Source: Pythium myriotylum (taxonomy: Eukaryota; Oomycota; Peronosporomycetes; Pythiales; Pythiaceae). Taken from it: a DNA stretch of 64,000 nt. The stretch spans positions 1,302,001 to 1,366,000 of the forward strand of contig JALJCQ010000003.1 of NCBI GenBank assembly GCA_023091665.1. The letters are read 5' to 3'. This document shows positions 29,466 through 39,532 of this stretch, one piece after another; positions within the stretch are counted from its first letter, which is position 1; each line of letters starts with the position of its first letter. Under the pieces are notes generated by a model, which saw only the letters and a list, made by a program, of their open reading frames with translations, ran no database searches and was not told the origin of the DNA. The position numbers were made by a program, and so were the translations under genes.

Positions 29466-32400
29466 CCCAGCCGACTCTGCCTCCACCGACTTCGCCTCCC
29501 CAGCCTTCGCCATGGATTCGACCACCCCAGCTCGCATCAACAAGTTCGACGGAACCAACTTCCACACATGGAAGTTCAAGATGCAGATGGTGCTCGAAGA
29601 ACGCGACGTCTGGGAAGTTGTCTGTGGAGAGGTCAAACTCGAGCAGTGCCAGACCGAAGCGGACCGAGCCCTCTTCAAGAAGAAGTCTCGCAAGGCGCTC
29701 GCGATGATCTGTCTCGCGATGGAAGACTCGCAGGTCCCGCTGGTTCGGTCGGCGAGTGGTGCGCAAGATGCATGGTCAAGACTGGAAGAACACTTCGAGA
29801 AGAAGAGCCTTGCCAACAAGCTCTTTCTTCGTCGTCGTTTCTTCACGACCATGATGGAAGAAGGTGACGATGTGCTCACGCACATCAACAAGCTCAAGAC
29901 CCTGGCCGAGCAACTCGACGCAGTCGGCGCTCCGGTCAGCGAAGACGACTTGGTGATCACGCTTCTCGGCAGTCTCAGCGAGTCGTACCAGTTCCTCATC
30001 ACGGCGTTGGAGTCGCGTGTCGACGCGCTCACGTGGGAACTCGTGACGTCTCGGCTGCTCCATGAAGACATGAAGCGCAAGGAGCAAGGTGGCGACGGAG
30101 CCACGCTTGGCCAAGCGTTCATGACAAGTGACGCGAAGCCCAAGGGCCGTGCAGTCAAGAAGACTGGCACGTGCAACTACTGCGGCAAGATCGGTCATTG
30201 GGCCGCGGAGTGCCACTCGCGTGTCAAGGACAACGGCAACGGCAACGGCAACTCCGGCGGCAACGGCAACGGCAACGGCAACCCTCGGCAACGGTTCCAG
30301 CGAGCGAACCTTGCGCGAGATGAAGACCCCGGCGAGTACCTGTTCTCGGTCGGGAAGACCCAAGGCAAGTCGAGTCAATCCACGGCGTGGTTGGTCGACT
30401 CGGGTGCGACTCAGCACATGTCGCGAACCAAGCAGTTCATGATGAACTACAAGAAGATTGACCCAGTCGACGTGCATCTGGCCGATGATGGCACGGTCCA
30501 AGCGGTTGGCGTGGGAGACATTCTCATGTCGATGAAGACTCCAAGCGGTGTCAAGAAGGGTTTGCTCACCAACGTGTGGCATATCCCCAAGCTCAGCCGC
30601 AACCTGTTCTCGGTCGGAAGATTCACGGAGGACGTTGCTCCCGTGACGTTCGACAAGGACGGTTGCTTCGTCGTTCTCAAGGGCGCCAAGCGGACCATCG
30701 GCACTCGTATCGGCAAGGGTCTGTTCAAGCTCAACATGTCTCCAGTGTCGACTGAAGCAGCCCACGCCGCCAGTACAAGACGAGGTCGCGCCATGTCCAA
30801 GTCGTACCTGTGGCACCTCCGACTCGGTCACATCGGCCTCAGCGGACTCGAAGCCATCGTCAAGAAGGACCTCGCCGACGGACTCGATATCGGGTCTGTG
30901 CAGGAGTGGGAGGTCTGTGAAGGCTGTGCACTCGGCAAGCTGACTCGCGTCAAGTTCCAGTCGGGCACGACCAAGCGGTCTGCGAATCTGCTTGACGTCG
31001 TGTACAGCGATGTGGCCGGCCCCATGAAGACTCCGACTTTCGGCGGCATGAAGTACTTTGCCACCTTCACCGACGACAAGTCTCGACTGTGCAAGTTGCA
31101 CCTGATGCGGTCCAAGGACGAAGTATACGACAAGTTCGTCGAGTTCGTCAACTGGGCCGAGAACCAGACCGGTCGTCGAGTCAAGGTACTTCGGACTGAC
31201 CGCGGAGGCGAGTACCAGTCGGCCAAGCTTGCCAAGTTCTGCCGCAAGCGTGGCATCGAGCACGACGTCACGCCGCCATACACGCCTCAGTTGAACGGTG
31301 TGGCGGAGCGCATGAACCGAACCATCGGTGAGTGTGGTCGTTGCAAGCTCCACCATGCCAACTTGTCCGACGAGTACTGGGGCGAAGCCGTCATGACTGC
31401 AGTCGAAGTTCGCAACCGACTTCCGACCCGCGCTCAAGACTTGTACAAGTCGCCGTACGAAGAATGGTACGGGAAGAAGCCCTTGCTCGCCAACTTCAAG
31501 GTGTTCGGCTGCCATGCGTACGTCCACGTGCCCAAGGAGAAGCGGTCGAAGTTCGACGCCCGAGCCATCTTGTGTCGGTTCCTCGGCTACTCGGACCACG
31601 AGAAGGCGTATCGGTTTGAAGAAATCACAACCGGCCGGATCGTCATCAGTCGAGACGCGCAGTTCATGGAAGACACATTCGACGATGGCAAGCGCGAAGA
31701 ACCCTGGAGCAAGTCCGTCGAGTTCCGCGACGATGAAGATGATGAAGATCAAGATGAAGCAACCGACAACCAAGATGATGAAGACATGGGTGAGCAGCCA
31801 GCCTCACCAGCACCAAGTCAGCGCAGCTACGAGCGACCGGAGTGGCAACAGGGCCAGCGGTCGCAGCGTCCAGCAACACCAGCATCGGCCCAGCAGCCGA
31901 ACGTCGACTACGCACCAGGGTCCAAGCGCCACTCTCGCACGCACTCGCTCGAGAACCTGGCTGAACCGCCAGTTGAGAAGCGCTACGGACGTGTTGGACG
32001 CACAAGTGGTGCGACTCCACCACCCACGCAAGGTCCAAGGACATCGCTCGAAGATCTGTCTGCACTGCTCACGTCGATCGAAGAGGAAGGCGTAGAAGAT
32101 GAAGACGAAGAAGGCGAAGACGTGCAAGAACAAGGGGGAGAAGACCAAGATTACGAAGAGTTTGCTCTCGTCGTGAATTCAGGGGGAGAGTTGCCGACAT
32201 CGTTCAAGTCGGCGATGGAATCCGACGACGCCAGCAACTGGAAGGAAGCCTGCGACTCCGAGCTTGAGTCGCTCAAGAAGAACGAGACCTGGGACCTAGT
32301 CCCTTTGCCAGCCGGACGCAAGGCCATCACCAGCAAGTGGGTGTTCAAGGTCAAGGAAACCGCCGAAGGACTCGTCGAACGGTACAAGGCTCGACTCGTT

Positions 32401-32508
32401 GCCAAGGGGTTCCTGCAGAAATACGGCATCGACTTCGAAGAGACGTTCGCACCCGTCGCCAAGTTCACGTCGATCCGCACCATCCTCAGCATCGCCGCTC
32501 GACACTAG
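29455..32508 (+). CDS. C1-E Gag-protease-integrase-RT N-terminus (1017 aa)
   Basis: Starts at MSPSPADS; a second in-frame ATG 22 codons later (MDSTTPAR, context GCCATGG) is an alternative. Order: UBN2 Gag, CCHC knuckle [14 protein letters not shown], Asn-Gly tract, protease [14 protein letters not shown] zinc finger, DDE integrase core (second Asp in RTDRGGEYQ), acidic linker, RT fingers ([28 protein letters not shown]). Ends with TAG at 32506-32508, which sits inside RT, right before [15 protein letters not shown]. Confidence 0.9.
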   Translation: MSPSPADSASTDFASPAFAMDSTTPARINKFDGTNFHTWKFKMQMVLEERDVWEVVCGEVKLEQCQTEADRALFKKKSRKALAMICLAMEDSQVPLVRSASGAQDAWSRLEEHFEKKSLANKLFLRRRFFTTMMEEGDDVLTHINKLKTLAEQLDAVGAPVSEDDLVITLLGSLSESYQFLITALESRVDALTWELVTSRLLHEDMKRKEQGGDGATLGQAFMTSDAKPKGRAVKKTGTCNYCGKIGHWAAECHSRVKDNGNGNGNSGGNGNGNGNPRQRFQRANLARDEDPGEYLFSVGKTQGKSSQSTAWLVDSGATQHMSRTKQFMMNYKKIDPVDVHLADDGTVQAVGVGDILMSMKTPSGVKKGLLTNVWHIPKLSRNLFSVGRFTEDVAPVTFDKDGCFVVLKGAKRTIGTRIGKGLFKLNMSPVSTEAAHAASTRRGRAMSKSYLWHLRLGHIGLSGLEAIVKKDLADGLDIGSVQEWEVCEGCALGKLTRVKFQSGTTKRSANLLDVVYSDVAGPMKTPTFGGMKYFATFTDDKSRLCKLHLMRSKDEVYDKFVEFVNWAENQTGRRVKVLRTDRGGEYQSAKLAKFCRKRGIEHDVTPPYTPQLNGVAERMNRTIGECGRCKLHHANLSDEYWGEAVMTAVEVRNRLPTRAQDLYKSPYEEWYGKKPLLANFKVFGCHAYVHVPKEKRSKFDARAILCRFLGYSDHEKAYRFEEITTGRIVISRDAQFMEDTFDDGKREEPWSKSVEFRDDEDDEDQDEATDNQDDEDMGEQPASPAPSQRSYERPEWQQGQRSQRPATPASAQQPNVDYAPGSKRHSRTHSLENLAEPPVEKRYGRVGRTSGATPPPTQGPRTSLEDLSALLTSIEEEGVEDEDEEGEDVQEQGGEDQDYEEFALVVNSGGELPTSFKSAMESDDASNWKEACDSELESLKKNETWDLVPLPAGRKAITSKWVFKVKETAEGLVERYKARLVAKGFLQKYGIDFEETFAPVAKFTSIRTILSIAARH

Positions 32509-32511
32509 CTC

Positions 32512-33816
32512 ATGATCCATCAGATGGATGTCAAGACGGCGTTCCTGAACGGCAACCTCGACGAAGAAATCTATATGAAGCAGCCCGAAGGCTTCGTCGA
32601 CCAGCGCCACCCCGACTACGTGTGCAAGCTCAAGCGCTCGCTCTACGGTCTCAAGCAGTCGCCACGCATGTGGAACCAGACCATCGACGCCTTCATGCGC
32701 AAGGTCGGCTTCACCAAGTGCGAGATGGACCACTGCGTGTACGTCAAGCGGAGCGGCTCAGCGATGATCTTCGTGGTGATCTACGTCGACGACCTCATCC
32801 TCGCCTGCAACAGCCTCGAGTTGCTCACGGCGACCAAGCGCGCACTCAGCGAACGCTTCGAGATGTCCGACCTCGGCGAACTCAAGTACTGCCTCGGCAT
32901 GGAAGTTGACCAAGACCCCAAGTCCGGCGACGTGACCATGCGGCAGACCAAGTTCCTGCAGTCGATCCTGACCAAGTTCGGCATGCAAGACTGCAAACCA
33001 GTGAGGACCCCTCAAGACCCCGGACTCAAGCTGACCAAGGCCATGTGCGAAGGTGGTTGCAAGCACGAAGACACCATGAAGAACGTGCCGTACCGAAGTG
33101 CAGTCGGCGCACTGATGTACCTCATGGTCGGCACTCGACCAGACCTCGCAGCGGCAGTCGGCACACTCAGCCAGTTCGCCGCGGACCCGTGTCCAACACA
33201 CTGGCAAGCTCTCAAGCGTGTGCTCCGGTATCTGCAAGCGACTCCGACCTACGGCCTGCAGTTCTCGGCATCGAACGACGGAAGACTAGTCGGCTACTCC
33301 GACGCCGACTGGGCTGGCGACATCGAGTCACGTCGAAGCACCAGCGGCTACGTGTTCATGCTCAACGGCGGATGCATCAGCTGGCGCAGCAAGAAGCAGC
33401 GAACTGTCGCCCTCTCCTCGACCGAAGCAGAGTACATGGCTCTATCGGAAGCGATCCAAGAAGCCGTGTGGCTCAAGGCGTTCCTGTGCGAACTCGGTGA
33501 AGTTGCAAGCGACCAAGCGCTCACGGTGTACGAAGACAACCAAGGTGCGATCGCGTTGGCCAAGAACCCCGAGTTCCACAAGCGCACCAAGCACATCGAC
33601 ATTCGCTACCACTTCGTTCGTGAGAAGGTCGAGGACGGCCAAGTGTGTCTGCAGTATTGCCCGACCCAAGACATGCTTGCCGACATCATGACCAAGCCGA
33701 TCCCCACTGTCCAGTTCGACGTGCTCCGCACCAAGCTCGGTGTCCAAGACGCAGTCGAGTCGAGGGGGAGTGTTGAAGATGATGCGCCTCGAAGCCAGCG
33801 TCATCATTCCAGTTGA
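32512..33816 (+). CDS. C1-E RT palm/thumb and RNase H (434 aa)
   Basis: Same frame as the preceding ORF, separated only by TAG CTC. Contains YVDDLIL, the thumb, and RNase H ([22 protein letters not shown]). The stop lies 44-46 bp inside the 3' LTR, so the last 15 residues are LTR-encoded. It could be made by stop readthrough or by reinitiation at the ATG six bases downstream of the TAG's first base; neither is shown. Confidence 0.88.
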   Translation: MIHQMDVKTAFLNGNLDEEIYMKQPEGFVDQRHPDYVCKLKRSLYGLKQSPRMWNQTIDAFMRKVGFTKCEMDHCVYVKRSGSAMIFVVIYVDDLILACNSLELLTATKRALSERFEMSDLGELKYCLGMEVDQDPKSGDVTMRQTKFLQSILTKFGMQDCKPVRTPQDPGLKLTKAMCEGGCKHEDTMKNVPYRSAVGALMYLMVGTRPDLAAAVGTLSQFAADPCPTHWQALKRVLRYLQATPTYGLQFSASNDGRLVGYSDADWAGDIESRRSTSGYVFMLNGGCISWRSKKQRTVALSSTEAEYMALSEAIQEAVWLKAFLCELGEVASDQALTVYEDNQGAIALAKNPEFHKRTKHIDIRYHFVREKVEDGQVCLQYCPTQDMLADIMTKPIPTVQFDVLRTKLGVQDAVESRGSVEDDAPRSQRHHSS

Positions 33817-34135
33817 AGCTCGGCAGTTGAAGCTCGGCTGTAGAAGATTCTCCTGCAGAAGATTCTCCGTGGAAGATTCGACATGTGGAAGATTCGACAT
33901 GTGGAAGATTCTCCGTCCGGTTCTGGTTCTGGTTTGAATCCAGTGCCACCCATCGACTTCGTTGAAGTATCCACGAAGTCAGTTTATGTTTGCATATGTT
34001 TACGATAGGTAGGACATACATTTGATTATGGTAGCGTAGGACACACACAGACGGCTTAGAGGTAGCAGCAGCGAACTAAGTCCCGATCAATTCACTTTGC
34101 ATTTTGCATCCCACCAACCAAGCGACCTTCCAACA
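33771..34135 (+). repeat. C1-E 3' LTR (365 bp)
   Basis: Follows the polypurine tract GAGGGGGAG. Two 16-bp units. Compared with the 5' LTR it has an extra GGTTCT unit and two substitutions. Confidence 0.92.
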
Positions 34136-34140
34136 AGTGC

Positions 34141-35437
34141 CGACCATGAGGTACATCAGTGCGCCGACTGCACTTCGGTACGGCACGTTCTTCATGGTGT
34201 CTTCGTGCTTGCAACCACCTTCGCACATGGCCTTGGTCAGCTTGAGTCCGGGGTCTTGAGGGGTCCTCACTGGTTTGCAGTCTTGCATGCCGAACTTGGT
34301 CAGGATCGACTGCAGGAACTTGGTCTGCCGCATGGTCACGTCGCCGGACTTGGGGTCTTGGTCAACTTCCATGCCGAGGCAGTACTTGAGTTCGCCGAGG
34401 TCGGACATCTCGAAGCGTTCGCTGAGTGCGCGCTTGGTCGCCGTGAGCAACTCGAGGCTGTTGCAGGCGAGGATGAGGTCGTCGACGTAGATCACCACGA
34501 AGATCATCGCTGAGCCGCTCCGCTTGACGTACACGCAGTGGTCCATCTCGCACTTGGTGAAGCCGACCTTGCGCATGAAGGCGTCGATGGTCTGGTTCCA
34601 CATGCGTGGCGACTGCTTGAGACCGTAGAGCGAGCGCTTGAGCTTGCACACGTAGTCGGGGTGGCGCTGGTCGACGAAGCCTTCGGGCTGCTTCATATAG
34701 ATTTCTTCGTCGAGGTTGCCGTTCAGGAACGCCGTCTTGACATCCATCTGATGGATCATGAGCTAGTGTCGAGCGGCGATGCTGAGGATGGTGCGGATCG
34801 ACGTGAACTTGGCGACGGGTGCGAACGTCTCTTCGAAGTCGATGCCGTATTTCTGCAGGAACCCCTTGGCAACGAGTCGAGCCTTGTACCGTTCGACGAG
34901 TCCTTCGGCGGTTTCCTTGACCTTGAACACCCACTTGCTGGTGATGGCCTTGCGTCCGGCTGGCAAAGGGACTAGGTCCCAGGTCTCGTTCTTCTTGAGC
35001 GACTCGAGCTCGGAGTCGCAGGCTTCCTTCCAGTTGCTGGCGTCGTCGGATTCCATCGCCGACTTGAACGATGTCGGCAACTCTCCCCCTGAATTCACGA
35101 CGAGAGCAAACTCTTCGTAATCTTGGTCTTCTCCCCCTTGTTCTTGCACGTCTTCGCCTTCTTCGTCTTCATCTTCTACGCCTTCCTCTTCGATCGACGT
35201 GAGCAGTGCAGACAGATCTTCGAGCGATGTCCTTGGACCTTGCGTGGGTGGTGGAGTCGCACCACTTGTGCGTCCAACACGTCCGTAACGCTTCTCAACT
35301 GGCGGTTCAGCCAGGTTCTCGAGCGAGTGCGTGCGAGAGTGGCGCTTGGACCCCTGTGCGTAGTCGACATTCGGCTGCTGGGCCGATGCTGGTGCTGCTG
35401 GACGCTGCGACCGCTGGCCCTGTTGCCACTCCGGTCG
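34141..35437 (-). pseudogene. C1 copy F: linker and RT (5' half of copy D/F)
   Basis: Minus-strand C1 sequence from the acidic linker through RT (YVDDLIL), carrying the shared TAG between SIAARH and LMIHQ at about 34760-34762. Its downstream half is copy D beyond element E. Its upstream part is cut at 35437 by the C2 LTR. Confidence 0.85.
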
Positions 35438-35792
35438 TATTATGGGTACAATGTGTCACAACATCTTGAAGTTGAAGTTCAAGTTGTGGAAGATTCAACT
35501 GTAGAAAATTCTCATGTGGAAGATTCCCATGTAGAAAATTCTCAGGTGGAAAGTTCTCCATCTAGTTCTGGGTTGAACCCAGTTCAACCCATCAACCTTG
35601 TTGAAGTACCCACGAAGTGTGTATACCTCTGCATATGATTACGATAGGTAGGACATGCATATGTTTATGGTAGCGTAGGACACAAGACGGCTTAGAGGTA
35701 GTGACAGCGAACTAAGTCCCGATCAATTCACTCTGCATTTTGCCAAGCTTCAGTCAAGTCCACTCCTCTTCTCGACTTCGTGACCTTTAATA
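35438..35792 (+). repeat. C2 5' LTR with TATTA...TAATA ends
   Basis: The left edge is fixed by the break in copy F and the right edge by the PBS. The ends are a perfect 5-bp inverted repeat, TATTA/TAATA, instead of the usual TG...CA. Internal motifs such as GATAGGTAGGACAT, GGCTTAGAGGTAG and AACTAAGTCCCGATCAATTC are shared with C1. Confidence 0.82.
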
Positions 35793-35807
35793 GGTTATGA
35801 GCCCAAG
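35793..35807 (+). promoter_or_regulatory. C2 primer binding site
   Basis: GGTTATGAGCCCAAG, identical over 15 bases to the C1 PBS and directly next to the LTR. Initiator tRNA-Met anticodon-arm type. Confidence 0.78.
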
Positions 35808-37914
35808 TACCATGACGGACAAGACAAAGACTCTCGTTGACAAGTTCCGTGGCGACAACTACGCTTCGTGGGCACGCTACATGCGAGGCGTGTTCCTAAC
35901 CAAGTCGGTGTGGAATGTCGTGAACATCAACGAGACGCCGACGTTCTCGGACCCGCGGATCAAGGACGAATACATCAGGACCAACAACATCGCGTTCGGC
36001 CTGATGCTCCTCCATATCGACGCGGAGTACCACCACATCGTCGACGACTGTGAAGAAGCTCATGTGGCATGGAAGCGACTCCGTTCGTTGTACGAAGGGT
36101 CGCAGAAGGCGGGTCGAATCTACTTGAAGCGTCAGCTCTTTAGTATGGAGATGAAGGAAGGCGCGAATGTGTTGCATCACTGCAACGAGATCCTCAACAT
36201 CCACGCCAAGCTTGTGGCCATCGGCGCGAAGATGGAGGACGAAGATGTGGCAATTTGTCTGCTGCGCAGTTTGCCTAAGAGCTATGAGAACGTGGTTCTG
36301 CACATCGAGATGAGCAATGCCGACTTGAGAACTAAAGAAGTGATCAAGGCTCTCACGAACGAGCACGTGAAGCGTGCCGGCGAGATGAAGACTGCAGCCA
36401 CCAAGCTCGACGACCAAGCCAAGGCGTTTGTGTCGGAGCAAGATACCCGTGTATGCTCGCACTGCGGCAAGACTGGTCACTTAGTTGACCGTTGTTGGGC
36501 CAAGAACAAGCAAGAAGGCCGCAAATTCGGCGGTGGTCGCTCTGGCGGAAAACGCGCGAACCACGTACAACGCGATTATGAAGAAGACGATGACGCCATC
36601 GCCTTCGCTGTGTCAATGGAGGCCAGTATAGCGCCGGACACTTCCATGATTGGGAAGTGGGCGATTGACAGTGGTGCCACGCACCATGTCTGTAACGACC
36701 GCTCGATGTTTGCCAGTTTGGCTGAGGGCGACCACGGTGAACTTGTGGTCGCGGAAGGAACGAAGACCAAGATCCTCGGCGTTGGCACAGTGCACGAGCG
36801 CGCTATCATTCACGGCGGACAAGTTCGTGACCTCGAACTCCGCGACGTATTATACGTACCAGGAATCAAGAAGAATCTGCTTTCAATCCCGCAGATCAAC
36901 AAGTCAGGCAAGTTTCGCGTTGTCTTCGAAGGGCCTGCAATGAGCGTATTCGACAAAAGGTCGCGGAAGGTCGTCGCGACTGCTCAACTTGCGTTCGGGT
37001 TGTTTTGGCTCCGCTCATTCCCGCGCGCCACTTCGCCTTCAGCTTTGACAATCTCGGCGGACCGCGCAATCTCGATCCTGCACGAGCGCATGGGTCATGC
37101 ATCGACTCCGTTGTTGCGCTTGTTGCTCGACAAGTCAATGGTGAAGGACGCGGATCTGCCTACGAGCACCAAAGCTACACCGATGTGCCAAGGGTGCCAG
37201 CAAGGCAAAATGGTCCAGAAGCCATTCAAGTCCAACACCGAGAAGCGCAAGTTTCAACCGTTCGAACTCATCCATCTCGACCTTTGTGGCCCGATGGAGG
37301 TCGACAGCATCGGCGGCAGCAAGTATTTGCTCCTGATCGTGGACGAATCCAGTGGTTTGATGCACGGTTCATGCATTGCGTCCAAGTCAGACTGCAGTGC
37401 ACTGATCATCAAATTCATCAAGCAAGTCAGCAACCAGTTTGATCGCCGTGTCAAGTTTGTATGTCACGACGGAGCCAAGGAATTTGCTACGAGTGCAATC
37501 AAGGCGTTCTATGCTGACCAAGGCATCGAGCAGCAAGTCACTGTGCCATACGCGCACCAAACCAACAGTACGGCCGAGCGCAACATCCGAAGTATCGTCA
37601 CGATGGGTCGCAGCATGCTCCATCATGCTGGTTTGGACAAAATCTTCTGGGCAGAAGCAGCAATGACCGCGATCTACATCAAGAATCGCTTGCCATCACC
37701 GAAGTCCAACGACAAGACACCGTATGAACTGGTCTACGGTGAGAAACCTAGCATCAAGCACATGCGCGTCTTCGGCTGTCTCGCGTTCGTACTCACACCA
37801 AGTGAGATGCGCAAGAAATGGGATGCCAAGTCTCGCCCTGGCCTATTCGTCGGTTATCAAGAGTCATCAAAAGCGAATCGGATCTTCGACATTGAAGCTA
37901 ACAAGATCGTGTTG
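35797..37914 (+). CDS. C2 Gag-protease-integrase, 3'-truncated (706 codons)
   Basis: Begins MSPSTMTDK at the ATG inside the PBS (a second ATG in an ACCATGACGG context follows). UBN2 Gag about 10-200, zinc knuckle CSHCGKTGHLVDRC about 220-233, protease WAIDSGATHH about 288 (Asp 291), pre-integrase HERMGHAS about 429 with the CQGC pair, and an integrase core with HLDLCGPM, CHDGAKEF and STAERNIRS. No internal stop. Runs into the C1 LTR at 37915, which adds a few foreign codons. Protein similarity to C1 is clear but low, so it is a separate family. Confidence 0.87.
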
Positions 37915-38270
37915 GAAGGTCGCTTGGTTGGTGGGATGCAAAATGCAAAGTGAATTGATCGGGACTTAGTTCGCTGCTGCTACCTCTAAGCCGTCTGTGT
38001 GTGTCCTACGCTACCATGATCAAATGTATGTCCTACCTATCGTAAACATATGCAAACATAAACTGACTTCGTGGATACTTCAACGAAGCCGATGGGTGGC
38101 ACTGGATTCAAACCAGAACCAGACGGAGAATCTTCCACATGTCGAATCTTCCACATGTCGAATCTTCCACATGTCGAATCTTCTGCAGGAGAATCTTCTA
38201 CAGCCGAGCTTCAACTGCCGAGCTTCAACTGGAATGATGACGCTGGCTTCGAGGCGCATCATCTTCAACA
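37915..38270 (-). repeat. C1-G 3' LTR (outer left LTR of the array)
   Basis: 356 bp with three 16-bp units. It differs from the internal array LTRs (CTGCTGC instead of CTACTGC, and no 14-bp deletion near the 5' end), and it cuts C2. Confidence 0.9.
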
Positions 38271-39529
38271 CTCCCCCTCGACTCGACTGCGTCTTGGACA
38301 CCGAGCTTGGTGCGGAGCACGTCGAACTGGACAGTGGGGATCGGCTTGGTCATGATGTCGGCAAGCATGTCTTGGGTCGGGCAATACTGCAGACACACTT
38401 GGCCGTCCTCGACCTTCTCACGAACGAAGTGGTAGCGAATGTCGATGTGCTTGGTGCGCTTGTGGAACTCGGGGTTCTTGGCCAACGCGATCGCACCTTG
38501 GTTGTCTTCGTACACCGTGAGCGCTTGGTCGCTTGCAACTTCGCCGAGTTCGCACAGGAACGCCTTGAGCCACACGGCTTCTTGGATCGCTTCCGATAGA
38601 GCCATGTACTCTGCTTCGGTCGAGGAGAGGGCGACAGTTCGCTGCTTCTTGCTGCGCCAGCTGATGCATCCGCCGTTGAGCATGAACACGTAGCCGCTGG
38701 TGCTTCGACGTGACTCGATGTCGCCAGCCCAGTCGGCGTCGGAGTAGCCGACTAGTCTTCCGTCGTTCGATGCCGAGAACTGCAGGCCGTAGGTCGGAGT
38801 CGCTTGCAGATACCGGAGCACACGCTTGAGAGCTTGCCAGTGTGTTGGACACGGGTCCGCGGCGAACTGGCTGAGTGTGCCGACTGCCGCTGCGAGGTCT
38901 GGTCGAGTGCCGACCATGAGGTACATCAGTGCGCCGACTGCACTTCGGTACGGCACGTTCTTCATGGTGTCTTCGTGCTTGCAACCACCTTCGCACATGG
39001 CTTTGGTCAGCTTGAGTCCGGGGTCTTGAGGGGTCCTCACTGGTTTGCAGTCTTGCATGCCGAACTTGGTCAGGATCGACTGCAGGAACTTGGTCTGCCG
39101 CATGGTCACGTCGCCGGACTTGGGGTCTTGGTCAACTTCCATGCCGAGGCAGTACTTGAGTTCGCCGAGGTCGGACATCTCGAAGCGTTCGCTGAGTGCG
39201 CGCTTGGTCGCCGTGAGCAACTCGAGGCTGTTGCAGGCGAGGATGAGGTCGTCGACGTAGATCACCACGAAGATCATCGCTGAGCCGCTCCGCTTGACGT
39301 ACACGCAGTGGTCCATCTCGCACTTGGTGAAGCCGACCTTGCGCATGAAGGCGTCGATGGTCTGGTTCCACATGCGTGGCGACTGCTTGAGACCGTAGAG
39401 CGAGCGCTTGAGCTTGCACACGTAGTCGGGGTGGCGCTGGTCGACGAAGCCTTCGGGCTGCTTCATATAGATTTCTTCGTCGAGGTTGCCGTTCAGGAAC
39501 GCCGTCTTGACATCCATCTGATGGATCAT
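38225..39529 (-). CDS. C1-G RT palm/thumb and RNase H (434 aa)
   Basis: Open frame downstream of the in-frame TAG, with [15 protein letters not shown] and [10 protein letters not shown]. Ends inside the 3' LTR like copy E. Near-identical to the E protein. Confidence 0.87.
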   Translation of the reverse strand: MIHQMDVKTAFLNGNLDEEIYMKQPEGFVDQRHPDYVCKLKRSLYGLKQSPRMWNQTIDAFMRKVGFTKCEMDHCVYVKRSGSAMIFVVIYVDDLILACNSLELLTATKRALSERFEMSDLGELKYCLGMEVDQDPKSGDVTMRQTKFLQSILTKFGMQDCKPVRTPQDPGLKLTKAMCEGGCKHEDTMKNVPYRSAVGALMYLMVGTRPDLAAAVGTLSQFAADPCPTHWQALKRVLRYLQATPTYGLQFSASNDGRLVGYSDADWAGDIESRRSTSGYVFMLNGGCISWRSKKQRTVALSSTEAEYMALSEAIQEAVWLKAFLCELGEVASDQALTVYEDNQGAIALAKNPEFHKRTKHIDIRYHFVREKVEDGQVCLQYCPTQDMLADIMTKPIPTVQFDVLRTKLGVQDAVESRGSVEDDAPRSQRHHSS

Positions 39530-39532
39530 GAG

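Larger units (their letters stand above)
29087..34140 (+). mobile_element. C1 copy E: complete element with target duplication
   Basis: LTR-PBS-gag-pol-PPT-LTR of 5044 bp (29092-34135) flanked by AGTGC on both sides (29087-29091 and 34136-34140). Removing it rejoins GGTCGAGTGCCGACC of copy D/F, so E inserted into another member of its own family. Its LTRs differ by two substitutions and a 6-bp duplication. Confidence 0.93.
35438..37914 (+). mobile_element. C2: second copia family, 3'-truncated
   Basis: One 355-bp LTR, a PBS, and gag-protease-integrase up to the integrase C-terminus. It is then cut at 37914 by a C1 LTR of the G array. RT, RNase H and the 3' LTR are absent. It inserted into copy F after CCGGTCG. 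The middle of its LTR is recognisably related to the C1 LTR. Confidence 0.88.
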
